This document shows, in pieces, positions 36,702-46,539 of a DNA stretch of 64,000 bases; the stretch's first letter is position 1, and every line of letters starts with the position of its first letter. This DNA comes from Silvimonas soli. Its GTDB lineage: Bacteria; Pseudomonadota; Gammaproteobacteria; Burkholderiales; Chitinibacteraceae. The stretch is from the NCBI RefSeq assembly GCF_030035605.1, contig NZ_CP106736.1, forward strand, positions 2,480,001 to 2,544,000, read 5' to 3'. Under the pieces are notes generated by a model, which was not told where the DNA came from, made no database searches, and saw only the letters and a program-made list of their open reading frames with translations. The position numbers were made by a program, and so were the translations under genes.

Positions 36702-37526
36702 ATGAACGCACCTTTGCAAGACCATGTATTGGGCCAGACCGGCGCGGCGTTGCAACTAACCGGCGTGAGCAAACGCTTTGATGACAAAGCGGTGCTGCAC
36801 CAACTGGATCTGCAACTGAATGCGGGCGAGTTTGTCGCGCTGGTCGGGCGCTCCGGTTGCGGCAAATCCACTTTGTTGCGCTTGATTGCCGGGCTGGATC
36901 AATTGTCATCCGGGCAGATTCTGGCCAATGGCAAACCGCACGCTGCCTTCAAACAAGACACCCGTTTGATGTTTCAGGACGCGCGCTTGCTGCCCTGGAA
37001 AAGCGTGGTGCAGAACGTGGGCCTGGGGCTGAAGGGCGATTGGCATGACGAAGCCATCTCCGCATTGGCGGAAGTGGGCCTGGCTGAACACGCCAACAAA
37101 TGGCCCAGCCAGCTTTCTGGCGGGCAACGTCAACGCGTGGCGCTGGCGCGGGCGCTCATCCATCAACCACGCTTGTTGTTGCTGGACGAACCACTAGGCG
37201 CGCTCGATGCGCTCACCCGTATAGAGATGCACCAATTAATAGAGCGCCTGTGGCAAAAACATGGCTTTACCGTGTTGCTGGTAACGCACGATGTGCAAGA
37301 AGCCGTGGCCCTGGCAGACCGGGTGATTTTGATTGAAGAAGGCCGTATCGGGCTGGATCAACCCATCAATCTACCCCGCAGCCGTTCACGCGGTACGGCG
37401 GCGTTTGCCGCGCTGGAAGAACGTATCCTAGCGCGCGTGCTGTCTTTGCCGGAACCCGCTGGCCAGCCGCATGAGCTAGTAGCGATAGAACCGATTGTGC
37501 CGTCGGCATTACGGTGGGCTCTTTAA
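36702..37526 (+). CDS. ssuB: Aliphatic sulfonate ABC transporter ATP-binding protein
   Basis: A 274-residue ATPase with Walker [11 protein letters not shown]-loop [11 protein letters not shown], signature [15 protein letters not shown], Walker [13 protein letters not shown] and the switch histidine in [16 protein letters not shown]. Two starts are possible. The ATG at 36702 is better spaced from the purine-rich GGGATGAG, while the ATG at 36690 overlaps the ssuC stop as in coupled genes. The much longer open frame is a shadow of ssuC. It energises import through ssuA and ssuC. Confidence 0.93.
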   Translation: MNAPLQDHVLGQTGAALQLTGVSKRFDDKAVLHQLDLQLNAGEFVALVGRSGCGKSTLLRLIAGLDQLSSGQILANGKPHAAFKQDTRLMFQDARLLPWKSVVQNVGLGLKGDWHDEAISALAEVGLAEHANKWPSQLSGGQRQRVALARALIHQPRLLLLDEPLGALDALTRIEMHQLIERLWQKHGFTVLLVTHDVQEAVALADRVILIEEGRIGLDQPINLPRSRSRGTAAFAALEERILARVLSLPEPAGQPHELVAIEPIVPSALRWAL

Positions 37527-37695
37527 TTTCTAATGGTTATATAAAACAAAAATCAAATTACTTTGATGTATAAAAAGGGGCTGTTACGCTGGGTTTGTCA
37601 CCACCCGCTTTGAACGCCGCCAGCAAAATGCTTCAGGCACCAAGCCGTCGGGCGGCACAAAAAACATCACATCTAATCTACTGGAGCAACACACC

Positions 37696-37911
37696 ATGGC
37701 AATCCAATCCATCAACGTTCGCAATCAGTTCCGCGGCACCATCAAAGAAATCATTGAAGGCCCGGTTTTGTCAGAAGTGGACGTCACCACGCCTTCGGGC
37801 ATTGTGACTTCGGTGATCACCACTCGCTCGGTAAAAGAGCTGGATTTGAAGCCTGGCACTGAGGTGATTGCGTTCGTGAAATCGACTGAGGTTTCGATCG
37901 CAACGTTGTGA
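37696..37911 (+). CDS. ssuF: Molbindin-like TOBE domain protein, SsuF-type
   Basis: A 71-residue single TOBE domain protein. INVRNQFRGTIKEIIEGPV and VTSVITTRSVKELDLKPGTE match the Mop/molbindin fold that binds molybdate or related oxyanions. In pseudomonads the sulfonate operon ends with such a gene (ssuF), needed for sulfonate and sulfate-ester use, and the order here (ssuE-A-A-D-C-B-F) agrees. The 169-base gap after ssuB could hold a separate promoter. TGGAG lies 9 bases before the ATG. Confidence 0.85.
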   Translation: MAIQSINVRNQFRGTIKEIIEGPVLSEVDVTTPSGIVTSVITTRSVKELDLKPGTEVIAFVKSTEVSIATL

Positions 37912-37969
37912 TTGGTGGCCTCTGACAGAGGCAATCGGATGAACGTGCGGACTTGCCCGCATGACCCAA

Positions 37970-38002
37970 ACAGGGACGCAGACCGCGTCCTTGTGCGTTT
38001 TT
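37970..38002 (+). terminator. Intrinsic terminator after ssuF (copy 1)
   Basis: ACAGGGACGC and GCGTCCTTGT pair around AGACC (one G-T), followed by GCGTTTTTGG. It ends the ssu operon. Confidence 0.75.
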
Positions 38003-38017
38003 GGGGGGCAAGCAATT

Positions 38018-38098
38018 GTAGGGTTTGCTCGCTGGCGAGCGAACGCGTTCAAGGGCTATCACCATGATCTTTCGGTGCGCATGAATGCACACCCTACA
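38018..38098. repeat. Palindromic repeat, family E, copy 1
   Basis: Starts GTAGGGT and ends ACCCTAC, with TGAACGCGTTCG-like and GTGCGCATGAATGCAC cores. The reverse complement matches 41673-41738 in the same order, so the two copies are inverted relative to each other. Confidence 0.75.
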
Positions 38099-38190
38099 GC
38101 TAATCGGCGCGATCTGTTGGTTGATTCCCAGTCCTTCCGTCCCCTCCTTGAGGGGAAACCGATGAATCCGAAGGTTCAACCGCAAGACCC

Positions 38191-38226
38191 GAACAGGGAC
38201 GCAGACCGCGTCCCTGTTCGCTTTTT
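38191..38226 (+). terminator. Terminator-like hairpin, copy 2
   Basis: GAACAGGGACGC and GCGTCCCTGTTC form a perfect 12-bp stem followed by GCTTTTTAG. Its core (CAGGGACGCAGACCGCGTCC) is identical to the hairpin 220 bases earlier. No gene lies between them, so it looks like a duplicated element. Confidence 0.7.
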
Positions 38227-38318
38227 AGTGGTTAGATATATACAAGTAGCGAATCAGCCTTTGTAGGAATATAAGAATCGGCGAGAATCGCTGCCAACCG
38301 CACATAAATGGAGTTTCC

Positions 38319-39329
38319 ATGTCCCACATCACCACCAAGCTGATCGCCGCTGTTCTGGCTGGCGCCATCGCTGTCCCTGCTTTTGCCGATGTCACCTTGC
38401 TGAACGTGTCCTACGACGTGATGCGTGACTTCTACAAGGACTACAACCCGGCCTTCGCCAAGTACTACCAGGACAAGTTCAAAGACAAAGTGACGATCCA
38501 GATGTCGCACGGCGCATCCAGCAAGCAGGCGCGGTCGGTGATTGATGGTCTGGAAGCCGACGTGGTGACCATGAACCAGCACAACGACATCGACGCCATT
38601 TCGGATAAAGCCAAGCTGCTGCCTACCGACTGGGCCAAGCGTCTGCCGGATAACTCGGCGCCGTTTACCTCCATGCAGGTACTGATCGTCAAAAAGGGTA
38701 ATCCCAAGGGCATCAAGGACTGGAACGATCTGGCCAAGCCGGGTGTGCAGGTGATCTTCCCGAACCCGAAAACCTCCGGCAATGGCCGTTACACCTTCCT
38801 CGCCGCGTGGGGTTATGCGCTGCGCCAGCCGGGTGGCAACGAGCAAAAAGCCGCTGATTTTGAAGCCGCCATTCTGAAAAACGTGCCGGTGCTGGAAGCG
38901 GGTGGCCGTGGCGCCACCACCACCTTCATGCAGCGTGGCATTGGCGATGTGCTGGTGACATTTGAAAACGAAGCCGAAATGATCGCCCGCGAGTTTGGTC
39001 GCGGTAACTTTGATGTGGTGTACCCGAGCGTGTCGATTGAAGCCGAGCCGCCGGTAGCGCTGGTCGACAAAGTGGTCGACAAGAAAGGCACCCGCAAAGC
39101 CGCGCAGGAATATCTGAACTGGCTGTGGAGCCCGCAAGCGCAAGAGATCGCCGCTGAAAACTATCTGCGCCCGCGTGACAAAACCGTATTTGCCAAGCAC
39201 GCCAGCCAGTTCCCGAATGTGAAGCTGTTTGGTATTAACGACTTCGGTGGCTGGCAGGCAGCGCAGGCGAAGTATTTTGCGGATGGTGGGGTGTACGACA
39301 AGATTGCGGCGTCAGTTGCTAAACGCTAA
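38319..39329 (+). CDS. sbp: Sulfate ABC transporter periplasmic binding protein
   Basis: A 336-residue protein with a signal peptide (ending AIAVPAFA). VTLLNVSYDVMRDFYKDYN and MSHGASSKQARSVIDGLEAD are hallmarks of Sbp/CysP, and VIFPNPKTSGNGRYTFLAAW is the sulfate-site block. It should deliver sulfate or thiosulfate to the CysTW permease encoded 600 bases downstream. GGAG lies 6 bases before the ATG. Confidence 0.94.
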   Translation: MSHITTKLIAAVLAGAIAVPAFADVTLLNVSYDVMRDFYKDYNPAFAKYYQDKFKDKVTIQMSHGASSKQARSVIDGLEADVVTMNQHNDIDAISDKAKLLPTDWAKRLPDNSAPFTSMQVLIVKKGNPKGIKDWNDLAKPGVQVIFPNPKTSGNGRYTFLAAWGYALRQPGGNEQKAADFEAAILKNVPVLEAGGRGATTTFMQRGIGDVLVTFENEAEMIAREFGRGNFDVVYPSVSIEAEPPVALVDKVVDKKGTRKAAQEYLNWLWSPQAQEIAAENYLRPRDKTVFAKHASQFPNVKLFGINDFGGWQAAQAKYFADGGVYDKIAASVAKR

Positions 39330-39333
39330 TTAT

Positions 39334-39362
39334 GTAGCCCGGATTCGCGCAGCATTCCGGGG
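39334..39362. repeat. Palindromic repeat, family A, shortened
   Basis: GTAGCCCGGATTCGCGCAGC followed by ATTCCGGGG, directly after the sbp stop. Confidence 0.7.
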
Positions 39363-39376
39363 CGCGATACTGGCAA

Positions 39377-39648
39377 TGTTAGTGCCTTCGGCACGGGTGT
39401 TTAAAGGCATTTGATACCCCGGGGTGCCGGGGAGCACGTTTCTTTTCTTTGCGTCGCCAAAGAAAAGAAACCAAAAGTCCCGCAGAGCGGGGTAGCAAAA
39501 GGCGACCCGACAGCGCAAGCGCAAACGGGGCCCAAGGTCAAAAGCCGAAACGAACAGACTGTTTACCAGTGTTCTCTGCGCGCATCCTGCGTTCCCTCGG
39601 TCGGCCGGAGCCTGAGGGTCTCCGGCTCTCGGTCGGCGTGGTTTGCTG
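39377..39648. repeat. Long intergenic repeat, family D, copy 2
   Basis: Co-linear with 31069-31402 but shorter. It shares GTTAGTGCC, GCGTCGCCAAAGAAAAGAAA, AAAAGTCCCGCAGAGCGGGG, GGCCCAAGGTCAAAAGCCG, TCCCTCGGTCGGCCGGAGCC and CTCCGGCTCTCGGTCGGCG. The central segment with CCCCTCGGGGGTACC found in copy 1 is missing. Confidence 0.8.
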
Positions 39649-39708
39649 GGTGGCGTGCCAGGGGGAGTTGTAACAACAGCAACGGCATTGCGTAATTCTT
39701 TACTTCGA

Positions 39709-39749
39709 CATTCCCGACCTGGGCGGTCCCCTTGGCGGGAATCCAATGG
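39709..39749. repeat. Intergenic repeat, family F, copy 2 (inverted)
   Basis: The reverse complement reads CCATTGGATTCCCGCCAAGG followed by GGACCGCCCAGGTCGGGAATG, nearly the same as 35798-35838. Confidence 0.75.
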
Positions 39750-39922
39750 AACAGTGGTTGTTAGTAGCTACAACAAAAAAATAACGACAGCAGGCTAACA
39801 ACCGCTGTGCCTTTTTGACCAACTGGCGTCACAGCCAGGTATGAAAACCAGTGCCGAAGGCGCCGCCAAACCCCGCAAGAACGTACTTCAAAACATAAGC
39901 AATAAAAACAAGGAACACTCTT

Positions 39923-40756
39923 TTGGCCTTCAAACAACACAGCGTGCTGCCAGGCTTTAACCTGGCGCTGGGCTACACGCTGCTTTATTTATCGGTGATC
40001 GTGCTGATCCCGCTGGCGGCGCTGATTTTAAAGAGTACCAGCCTGCCGTGGGCGCAGTTCTGGCATACCGTGTCCGACCCGCGCGTGGTCGCGTCGTATC
40101 AACTGACCTTTGGTGCCTCGCTGCTCGCGGCGGTGATCAATCTGTTTGGTGGGTTGCTGCTGGCCTGGGTACTGGTGCGTTACCAGTTCTTTGGCAAACG
40201 CTTTGTCGATGCGATGGTTGATCTGCCATTTGCGCTGCCCACTGCCGTAGCCGGTATCGCACTGGCGACCATCTACGCGCCCAACGGCTGGGTTGGTCAG
40301 TTGTTTGCACCGTGGGATATCAAGATTGCGTTTACCCGCATTGGCGTGGTGATTGCGCTGACGTTTGTGACGCTGCCGTTTGTGGTGCGCACGGTGCAGC
40401 CGGTGCTGGAAGACCTGGAAAAAGAACTGGAAGAAGCCGCCGCCAGCCTGGGTGCCAGTCGCTTGCAGATTTTCTGGAAAGTTATCCTGCCGACCTTGTT
40501 GCCCGCCTTGCTGACCGGTTTTGCGCTGGCGTTTGCGCGGGCGATTGGCGAGTACGGGTCGGTGATTTTTATTGCTGGCAACATGCCGTTTCTGTCGGAA
40601 ATCACCCCGCTGATGATCATCTCCAAGCTTGAACAATATGATTACGTCGGCGCAACGTCGATTGCCGTGGTGATGCTGGCGGTGTCGTTCGTGTTGCTGC
40701 TGGTGATTAACGGCCTGCAGTGGTGGTCGGCCAAACGGCTGGGGCGGAGGAAATAA
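39923..40756 (+). CDS. cysT: Sulfate/thiosulfate ABC transporter permease CysT (CysU)
   Basis: A 277-residue inner-membrane permease with six helices. The EAA loop reads [23 protein letters not shown] (here [20 protein letters not shown]), and [20 protein letters not shown] is characteristic of CysT. The start is TTG at 39923 with AAGGA 9 bases upstream; no ATG gives a full-length protein. It forms the permease heterodimer with CysW, whose gene begins two bases after this stop. Confidence 0.93.
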   Translation: MAFKQHSVLPGFNLALGYTLLYLSVIVLIPLAALILKSTSLPWAQFWHTVSDPRVVASYQLTFGASLLAAVINLFGGLLLAWVLVRYQFFGKRFVDAMVDLPFALPTAVAGIALATIYAPNGWVGQLFAPWDIKIAFTRIGVVIALTFVTLPFVVRTVQPVLEDLEKELEEAAASLGASRLQIFWKVILPTLLPALLTGFALAFARAIGEYGSVIFIAGNMPFLSEITPLMIISKLEQYDYVGATSIAVVMLAVSFVLLLVINGLQWWSAKRLGRRK

Positions 40757-40758
40757 CC

Positions 40759-41619
40759 ATGGCCCAGACTCCTCGTTCAATTGTGACCACTGAATCGCGT
40801 CCGGTTCGATATCTGCTGATTACGCTGGCGCTGCTGTTCATTGCCGTGTTCCTGGTGCTGCCGCTGGTGTCGGTGTTTACCGAAGCGCTGCGTAAAGGCT
40901 TTGATCTGTACTTTGAGGCGCTCAAAGAGCCCGACGCTTGGTCCGCCATCAAGCTCACCCTGATCGCCGCCGCCATTGCCGTGCCGTTGAATCTGTCGTT
41001 TGGCGTGGCTGCAGCGTGGGCGATTGCCAAGTTTGATTTCAAAGGCAAGAGCGTACTGATCACGCTGATCGACCTGCCGTTCTCGGTGTCACCAGTGGTG
41101 GCGGGTTTGATCTACATGCTGTTGTTCGGAGCCCAAGGCTGGCTGGGGCCGTGGCTGTCTGATCACAACATCAAGATTGTGTTCGCCGTGCCGGGCATTG
41201 TGCTGGCCACCGTGTTTGTCACCTTCCCGTTTGTGGCGCGTGAGCTGATTCCGCTGATGGAAGCGCAAGGCTCGGAAGAAGAACAGGCGGCGTTAAGCCT
41301 GGGCGCCTCGGGCTGGCAAACCTTCTGGCGCGTGACGCTGCCCAATATCAAATGGGGTTTGCTGTACGGCGTGATTCTGGCCAATGCGCGGGCGATGGGC
41401 GAGTTTGGCGCAGTGTCGGTGGTGTCGGGCCATATTCGCGGCATGACCAACACGATTCCGTTGCACGTCGAGATTTTGTACAACGAATACAACTTTGTCG
41501 GCGCGTTTGCCTGCGCCTCCATTCTGGCTTTGCTGGCGCTGGTGACACTGGGCGTGAAGAGCTGGGTGGAATGGCGGACTGAACAGCAGGCCGCGCGGGA
41601 TCGGGCCAACGCACTATGA
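40759..41619 (+). CDS. cysW: Sulfate/thiosulfate ABC transporter permease CysW
   Basis: A 286-residue permease. [21 protein letters not shown] and [20 protein letters not shown] (the EAA loop) identify CysW, as does [20 protein letters not shown] near the C-terminus. The start at 40759 has GGAGGA 8 bases upstream; earlier in-frame codons overlap cysT. A 184-base gap with a family E repeat separates it from cysA. Confidence 0.94.
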   Translation: MAQTPRSIVTTESRPVRYLLITLALLFIAVFLVLPLVSVFTEALRKGFDLYFEALKEPDAWSAIKLTLIAAAIAVPLNLSFGVAAAWAIAKFDFKGKSVLITLIDLPFSVSPVVAGLIYMLLFGAQGWLGPWLSDHNIKIVFAVPGIVLATVFVTFPFVARELIPLMEAQGSEEEQAALSLGASGWQTFWRVTLPNIKWGLLYGVILANARAMGEFGAVSVVSGHIRGMTNTIPLHVEILYNEYNFVGAFACASILALLALVTLGVKSWVEWRTEQQAARDRANAL

Positions 41620-41672
41620 TGACACCGGAAAAACGCCACATGCCGCGTTACGCTCACTTGATGTACGAGTGA

Positions 41673-41738
41673 CGTAGGGTGCGCATTTATGCGCACCTGC
41701 ATTGAACGCGTTCGCACGCGAGGCGTGCAAACCCTACG
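41673..41738. repeat. Palindromic repeat, family E, copy 2
   Basis: GTAGGGTGCGCATTTATGCG then TTGAACGCGTTCGCACG and GCAAACCCTAC. Inverted relative to 38018-38098 and located inside the cysTWA operon. Confidence 0.75.
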
Positions 41739-41803
41739 GTGTGGAAAGGCATTGAGATGACCTTGAACCTCTTGCCTTTCCGCTAAACCTCACAGGAACA
41801 CCT

Positions 41804-42901
41804 ATGAGTATCGAAATTCGCAATATCGCCAAACGCTTTGGCAACTTCACGGCGCTGGACAACATCAATCTGGAAGTGAAAACCGGTGAATTGCTGGCGC
41901 TGTTGGGGCCGTCTGGCTGCGGTAAAACCACGCTGCTGCGCATCATCGCCGGGCTGGAGGTGCCGGACGAAGGGCAGATTCTGTTTCATGGCGAAGACAC
42001 CACCGAAAAACACGTGCGTGAACGCAATGTTGGTTTTGTGTTCCAGCATTACGCGCTGTTCCGCCACATGACCGTGTTTGAAAACGTCGCTTTTGGCCTG
42101 CGCGTGCGCAAAAAAGACACGCGCCCATCCGACGCTGAAATCAAACGCAAAGTGCATGACTTGCTGCAACTGGTGCAGCTTGACTGGCTGGCGGATCGTT
42201 ATCCGGCGCAGTTATCGGGCGGTCAACGCCAACGGATTGCCCTGGCGCGCGCGCTGGCGGTAGAGCCCAAAGTGTTACTGCTGGATGAGCCGTTTGGCGC
42301 GCTCGATACCAAAGTGCGCAAAGAATTGCGCCGCTGGTTGCGCCGCCTGCATGACGAAATGCATATCACCAGCGTGTTTGTGACCCACGACCAGGAAGAA
42401 GCGCTGGAAGTGGCCGACCGCGTGGTGGTGATGAATAAAGGCAAGATCGAACAACTCGGTTCGCCATCACAAGTCTATGACACACCCGCCTCGCCGTTCG
42501 TGTACCAGTTCCTCGGTGATGTGAACCTGTTCCACTCCCGCGTGCATGACGGCTGGACGCAAGTCGGTGAGGCCCGCTTTGCCGCACCGGATGCGCAAGG
42601 CGACAAAGCCGTGGTCTATGTGCGCCCGCACGAGATCGACCTCTCCCGTACCGGAGGGGAAGGTGCTATGCAAGGCGTGGTCCACCATATTCGCCTGCTG
42701 GGCGCGACGGTTCGGCTGGAAGTGGATGTGGCCAACCAGGAGTCGGTAGAAGTCGAGTTGACCCGCGAGCGCCATCTGGCCGGTAACTGGCAAGTGGGCG
42801 AATCGGTCTACCTGCTGCCACGTGAAGCACGAGTGTACGTACCGGAAAACAGCCGCACACCGGAACGTAATGGCGAGTGGAGCGCGGGCGGCGGTATTTG
42901 A
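41804..42901 (+). CDS. cysA: Sulfate/thiosulfate ABC transporter ATP-binding protein
   Basis: A 365-residue ATPase: Walker [11 protein letters not shown]-loop [20 protein letters not shown], signature [15 protein letters not shown], Walker [12 protein letters not shown] and [13 protein letters not shown]. After the ATPase domain comes a C-terminal TOBE-like domain ([32 protein letters not shown]) as in CysA. AGGAA lies 9 bases before the ATG. Confidence 0.95.
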   Translation: MSIEIRNIAKRFGNFTALDNINLEVKTGELLALLGPSGCGKTTLLRIIAGLEVPDEGQILFHGEDTTEKHVRERNVGFVFQHYALFRHMTVFENVAFGLRVRKKDTRPSDAEIKRKVHDLLQLVQLDWLADRYPAQLSGGQRQRIALARALAVEPKVLLLDEPFGALDTKVRKELRRWLRRLHDEMHITSVFVTHDQEEALEVADRVVVMNKGKIEQLGSPSQVYDTPASPFVYQFLGDVNLFHSRVHDGWTQVGEARFAAPDAQGDKAVVYVRPHEIDLSRTGGEGAMQGVVHHIRLLGATVRLEVDVANQESVEVELTRERHLAGNWQVGESVYLLPREARVYVPENSRTPERNGEWSAGGGI

Positions 42902-42915
42902 TCCGCAACTGACGT

Positions 42916-42942
42916 GGGGTGGATTCGTGCAGCAACCCACCC
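42916..42942. repeat. Palindromic repeat, family C
   Basis: GGGGTGGATT and CAACCCACCCT pair imperfectly between the convergent cysA and DUF1203 genes. Confidence 0.6.
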
Positions 42943-43409
42943 TACGCCCGCTCCACCAGCCCCGCAAAACAGCCATATTTCGCGTAGTGGGCATGTAGAT
43001 AGCGTACCTGAGGGTCCTCAAAGAACCGCGCTATCAAAGCCGCCAGGTCACGACCTTCGACCACATCTGCCGTGGCAATCATATCGTTGCCGTCAAACGC
43101 CCTTAATGAGATCAACCGCTTGGCGAGTGACTGCGGGACTGTATCGACCACCGATGCGGCAGTTTCAGCCCCTTCGCTAATGAATATCGCGTGGCTGGAA
43201 CGGTAGGGTGTGTTGGCGGGTTGATGCGTGTGATTGACCAGCAGCAGTGACTCACCCACATACGCATCGCGCAATTGCGTGCGTTCGGGAAAGCCCGATG
43301 GCGCGTTGGCGATGCGTCGCACGGCGCCGTGAATGGCGAGTTCGGCGTCAGACAATCCATAAAGATGGGTAAACGGGGTTGGGTCGACGCCTGTAATGCG
43401 AAAAGCCAT
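42942..43409 (-). CDS. DUF1203 family protein
   Basis: This 155-residue cytoplasmic protein begins MAFRITGVDPTPFTHLYGLS. ERTQLRDAYVGESLLLVNHT and SSHAIFISEGAE match DUF1203, a family of small proteins with no known biochemical role. It is convergent with cysA. On its 5' side lie a family B hairpin and a terminator. No functional link to its neighbours is apparent. Confidence 0.82.
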   Translation of the reverse strand: MAFRITGVDPTPFTHLYGLSDAELAIHGAVRRIANAPSGFPERTQLRDAYVGESLLLVNHTHQPANTPYRSSHAIFISEGAETAASVVDTVPQSLAKRLISLRAFDGNDMIATADVVEGRDLAALIARFFEDPQVRYLHAHYAKYGCFAGLVERA

Positions 43410-43488
43410 GATAAAAGTCTCTTTGGAGTTGGAGACTCTTTTATGCCCGGCTCGTCTGTATATCGATATCCGGTTCTTGCTGCGAAAT

Positions 43489-43519
43489 CATGTAGGGCGG
43501 GTGCAACCCGCCCTACATG
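43489..43519. repeat. REP-like palindrome, family B (perfect)
   Basis: CATGTAGGGCGGGT and ACCCGCCCTACATG form the most complete family B hairpin in the window, two bases before a terminator. Confidence 0.85.
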
Positions 43520-43550
43520 AAAAGGCCTCCGCAGCGGGAGGCCTTTTCAT
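43520..43550 (-). terminator. Intrinsic terminator of the gcvTHP operon
   Basis: AAAAGGCCTCC and GGAGGCCTTTT form an 11-bp stem around GCAGCG, with T-runs on both strands. It lies 35 bases after the gcvP stop and could work in both directions. Confidence 0.85.
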
Positions 43551-43581
43551 TTCTGCAAAGAAGATCAAACACCAAACCACA

Positions 43582-46443
43582 TCAAGCGTAGCTATCCATG
43601 CTCGGGCAGCTGCAAACCAGGTTGCGGTCGCCAAACACATCGTCGATGCGCTTCACGGTTGGCCAGAACTTGTTGGTCGCCACGTACGGCAGCGGGAACA
43701 CCGCAACCTCACGACTGTATGGGTGAGACCATTCGCCAACTACGTCCGCCTGGGCGTGCGGCGCGTTGTGCAGCGGATTGTCCTCGGCGGGCCATTCACC
43801 GCTTTGCACTTTGGCGGCTTCAGCACGGATGCTGATCATGGCGTCGATGAAGCGATCGAGTTCGGCTTTGGATTCGGATTCGGTTGGCTCAATCATTAAC
43901 GTGCCCGCAACCGGGAAGCTCATGGTCGGGGCGTGGAAGCCGTAATCCATCAGGCGCTTGGCGATATCGACTTCAGTCACGCCGGATGCAGCTTTGAGCG
44001 GGCGCAGATCAATAATGCACTCGTGCGCGACGCGGCCTTTGCTGCCGGTGTACAGCACCGGGTAATGCTCGGCCAGGCGGGTGGCGATGTAGTTGGCGTT
44101 CAGCAGCGCGGCTTCGGTGGCAAGGCGCAGACCTTCCGCTCCCATCATCGTCACGTACATCCAGCTGATCGGCAGAATACTGGCGCTACCAAATGGCGCG
44201 GCGGATACCGCGCTCATGCCGCTCTGCGCGCCCGGTACCGGCGTGACCACATGGCTGGCCATGAACGGCGCCAGATGCGCTTTCAGGCCAATTGGACCCA
44301 TGCCCGGACCGCCGCCGCCGTGCGGAATGCAGAACGTTTTGTGCAGATTCATGTGCGATACGTCGGCACCGATATCAGCCGGGCGACACAGCCCGACCTG
44401 CGCGTTCAGGTTGGCGCCATCCATGTAAACCTGACCGCCGTGACTGTGCACCAGATCGCAAATCTCTTTCACGGCTTCTTCAAACACGCCATGGGTGGAC
44501 GGATAAGTGAGCATCAGCGCGGCCAGATCAGCTGCGTGCTCTTCGGTCTTGGCTTTCAGATCGGGGATATCGATATTGCCGTTGTCATCACACGCCACCA
44601 CCACCACGCGCATGCTCATCATCTGGGCGGTGGCGGGATTGGTGCCGTGGGCGGAACGTGGGATGAGGCACACATCACGCTTCTGGTCGCCACGGCTGTC
44701 GTGATAGCGGCGAATTGCCAGCAGACCGGCGTATTCGCCCTGCGCGCCGGAATTCGGCTGCATGGAGATCGCATCAAAACCGGTGATGGCTTTGAGTTGT
44801 TCGGCCAAGCCGTCGATCATTTCCAGATAACCCGTGGTTTGATCGACCGGCGCAAACGGATGCAGCTCGGCAAATTCCGGCCAGGTGACCGGGATCATTT
44901 CGCTAGTGGCGTTCAGCTTCATGGTGCAAGAGCCGAGCGAAATCATCGAGTGATTCAGCGCCAGGTCTTTGTTTTCCAGCTTCTTCAAATAGCGCAGCAT
45001 TTCGTGCTCGCTATGGTGGGTGTTGAAGACCGGATGCGTGAGGATGGCCGATTCACGTTTCAGCCCAGCCGGAATGAAGTCGGCACTGACGGCCTTATCC
45101 AGATCAGCCAGATCAAACACTTTGCCGGTGAACAGGCCAAGCAGCGTTTCCAGATCGCGCTCGGTGGCTTTTTCGTGGAATGCCACGCCTAGCACGCCGT
45201 TGCCAGCGCGTCGCAGATTGATGCCAGCGCCCAATGCTGCGTGATAAACGGAGTCGGCCTTGCTGCCCAGATCGACTTGCACGGTGTCATAGAACTTGTT
45301 GAACACCAACTTGCCGCCACTTTGCTGCACACCGGTGGCGAACAGCGCGGCCAGGCGATGGATGCGCGCGGCGATGCGTTTGATGCCCGCTGGGCCGTGG
45401 TACACCGCATACATGCCGGCGATATTGGCCAGCAGCACTTGCGAGGTACAGATATTGGAATTGGCTTTCTCGCGGCGGATATGTTGCTCGCGGGTTTGCA
45501 GCGCCATGCGCAGTGCCGGTTTGCCAGCGGCATCGACCGACACGCCAATGATGCGGCCTGGTGCCGAGCGTTTCATTTCATCTTTGAACGCAAAATACGC
45601 GGCGTGCGGACCACCAAAGCCCATAGGCACGCCAAAGCGCTGGGTGTTGCCAATCGCGACATCGGCGCCCATTTCGCCCGGGGATTTAAGCAGCACCATC
45701 GCCATCATGTCGGCAGCGACAATCGCCACGGCACCCTTGGCCTTGGCGGCGGCAATGTAACCGGTCAGATCGACCAGTTCACCGTTTTCGCCCGGGTACT
45801 GGAACAGCACGCCAAAGTATTCATTGGCACCGGCTGCTTCGGCATGACCCACCACCAGTTCAAAGCCAAAATGATCGGCGCGGGTTTTCAGCACATCCAG
45901 CGTTTGTGGCAGCACACGCTCATCCACAAAAAACTGGTTGGCTTTTGCTTTGGATACGCGGCGTGCCATGGCCATGGCTTCAGCAGCAGCGGTGGCTTCA
46001 TCCAGCAACGAAGCATTGGCCAATTCCAGACCAGTCAGGTCGATGACCATTTGCTGGTAGTTCAGCAATGCTTCCAGTCGGCCTTGGGCGATTTCGGCCT
46101 GATACGGTGTATAGGCGGTGTACCAGCCGGGGTTTTCCAGTACGTTGCGCAAAATGACGTTAGGCAGGCGTGTGGGGTGATAACCGAGCCCGATATACGA
46201 TTTATTGACGCGGTTCTTGCCGGCAATTTCCTTCAGGCGGATCAGCGCCTCAGTTTCGGAAATCGCATCCGGCAAGGCCAGCTTCTGGTTGAAACGGATA
46301 CCGGCAGGCACGGTTTGGTCAACCAGTTCTGCGCTGGATTTCAGACCCAGCGTGGCGAGCATGGCGGTAGCGTCGGCTTCATCAATACCGATGTGACGGT
46401 TGATGAAATCGTCGTGGTTAAACAATTCTGAGAGCGTCGTCAT
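43582..46443 (-). CDS. gcvP: Glycine dehydrogenase (decarboxylating), P-protein
   Basis: A PLP-dependent 953-residue enzyme, as in E. coli (957). It decarboxylates glycine and passes the aminomethyl group to the lipoyl arm of GcvH. The N-terminal half begins [17 protein letters not shown] and carries [19 protein letters not shown]. The PLP lysine is K702 in [20 protein letters not shown]. The gene is last in the gcvT-gcvH-gcvP operon behind a glycine riboswitch. A family B REP hairpin sits in the 96-base gap before it. Confidence 0.97.
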   Translation of the reverse strand: MTTLSELFNHDDFINRHIGIDEADATAMLATLGLKSSAELVDQTVPAGIRFNQKLALPDAISETEALIRLKEIAGKNRVNKSYIGLGYHPTRLPNVILRNVLENPGWYTAYTPYQAEIAQGRLEALLNYQQMVIDLTGLELANASLLDEATAAAEAMAMARRVSKAKANQFFVDERVLPQTLDVLKTRADHFGFELVVGHAEAAGANEYFGVLFQYPGENGELVDLTGYIAAAKAKGAVAIVAADMMAMVLLKSPGEMGADVAIGNTQRFGVPMGFGGPHAAYFAFKDEMKRSAPGRIIGVSVDAAGKPALRMALQTREQHIRREKANSNICTSQVLLANIAGMYAVYHGPAGIKRIAARIHRLAALFATGVQQSGGKLVFNKFYDTVQVDLGSKADSVYHAALGAGINLRRAGNGVLGVAFHEKATERDLETLLGLFTGKVFDLADLDKAVSADFIPAGLKRESAILTHPVFNTHHSEHEMLRYLKKLENKDLALNHSMISLGSCTMKLNATSEMIPVTWPEFAELHPFAPVDQTTGYLEMIDGLAEQLKAITGFDAISMQPNSGAQGEYAGLLAIRRYHDSRGDQKRDVCLIPRSAHGTNPATAQMMSMRVVVVACDDNGNIDIPDLKAKTEEHAADLAALMLTYPSTHGVFEEAVKEICDLVHSHGGQVYMDGANLNAQVGLCRPADIGADVSHMNLHKTFCIPHGGGGPGMGPIGLKAHLAPFMASHVVTPVPGAQSGMSAVSAAPFGSASILPISWMYVTMMGAEGLRLATEAALLNANYIATRLAEHYPVLYTGSKGRVAHECIIDLRPLKAASGVTEVDIAKRLMDYGFHAPTMSFPVAGTLMIEPTESESKAELDRFIDAMISIRAEAAKVQSGEWPAEDNPLHNAPHAQADVVGEWSHPYSREVAVFPLPYVATNKFWPTVKRIDDVFGDRNLVCSCPSMDSYA

Positions 46444-46499
46444 TTAGGGCAAATCCAGGCAAGCTGCGGCAAGTGGGCAAGGGCAAATGGGTGAAACAT

Positions 46500-46533
46500 G
46501 TAGGGCGGGCGGCGGCGGGTTACACCCGCCCTA
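46500..46533. repeat. REP-like palindrome, family B, inside the gcv operon
   Basis: GTAGGGCGGG and CACCCGCCCTAC around a G-rich centre, in the spacer between gcvH and gcvP. Confidence 0.8.
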
Positions 46534-46539
46534 CAGGTA

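Larger units (their letters stand above)
37912..38318. other. Intergenic region with duplicated terminators and a family E repeat
   Basis: A 407-base gap between ssuF and sbp. It holds two nearly identical terminator-like hairpins and, between them, a palindromic family E element (each listed separately). The last 90 bases should include the sbp promoter. No gene is visible. Confidence 0.7.
39330..39922. other. Repeat-filled gap between sbp and cysT
   Basis: A 593-base gap where a short spacer is normal in sbp-cysTWA operons. It holds a family A palindrome, family D copy 2 and family F copy 2 (listed separately). The last 170 bases are AT-rich and may carry a separate cysT promoter. Confidence 0.7.

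Noticed and set aside
43933..46431. Two long plus-strand open frames (about 400 codons each)
   Set aside because: Antisense to gcvP, produced by its codon bias.
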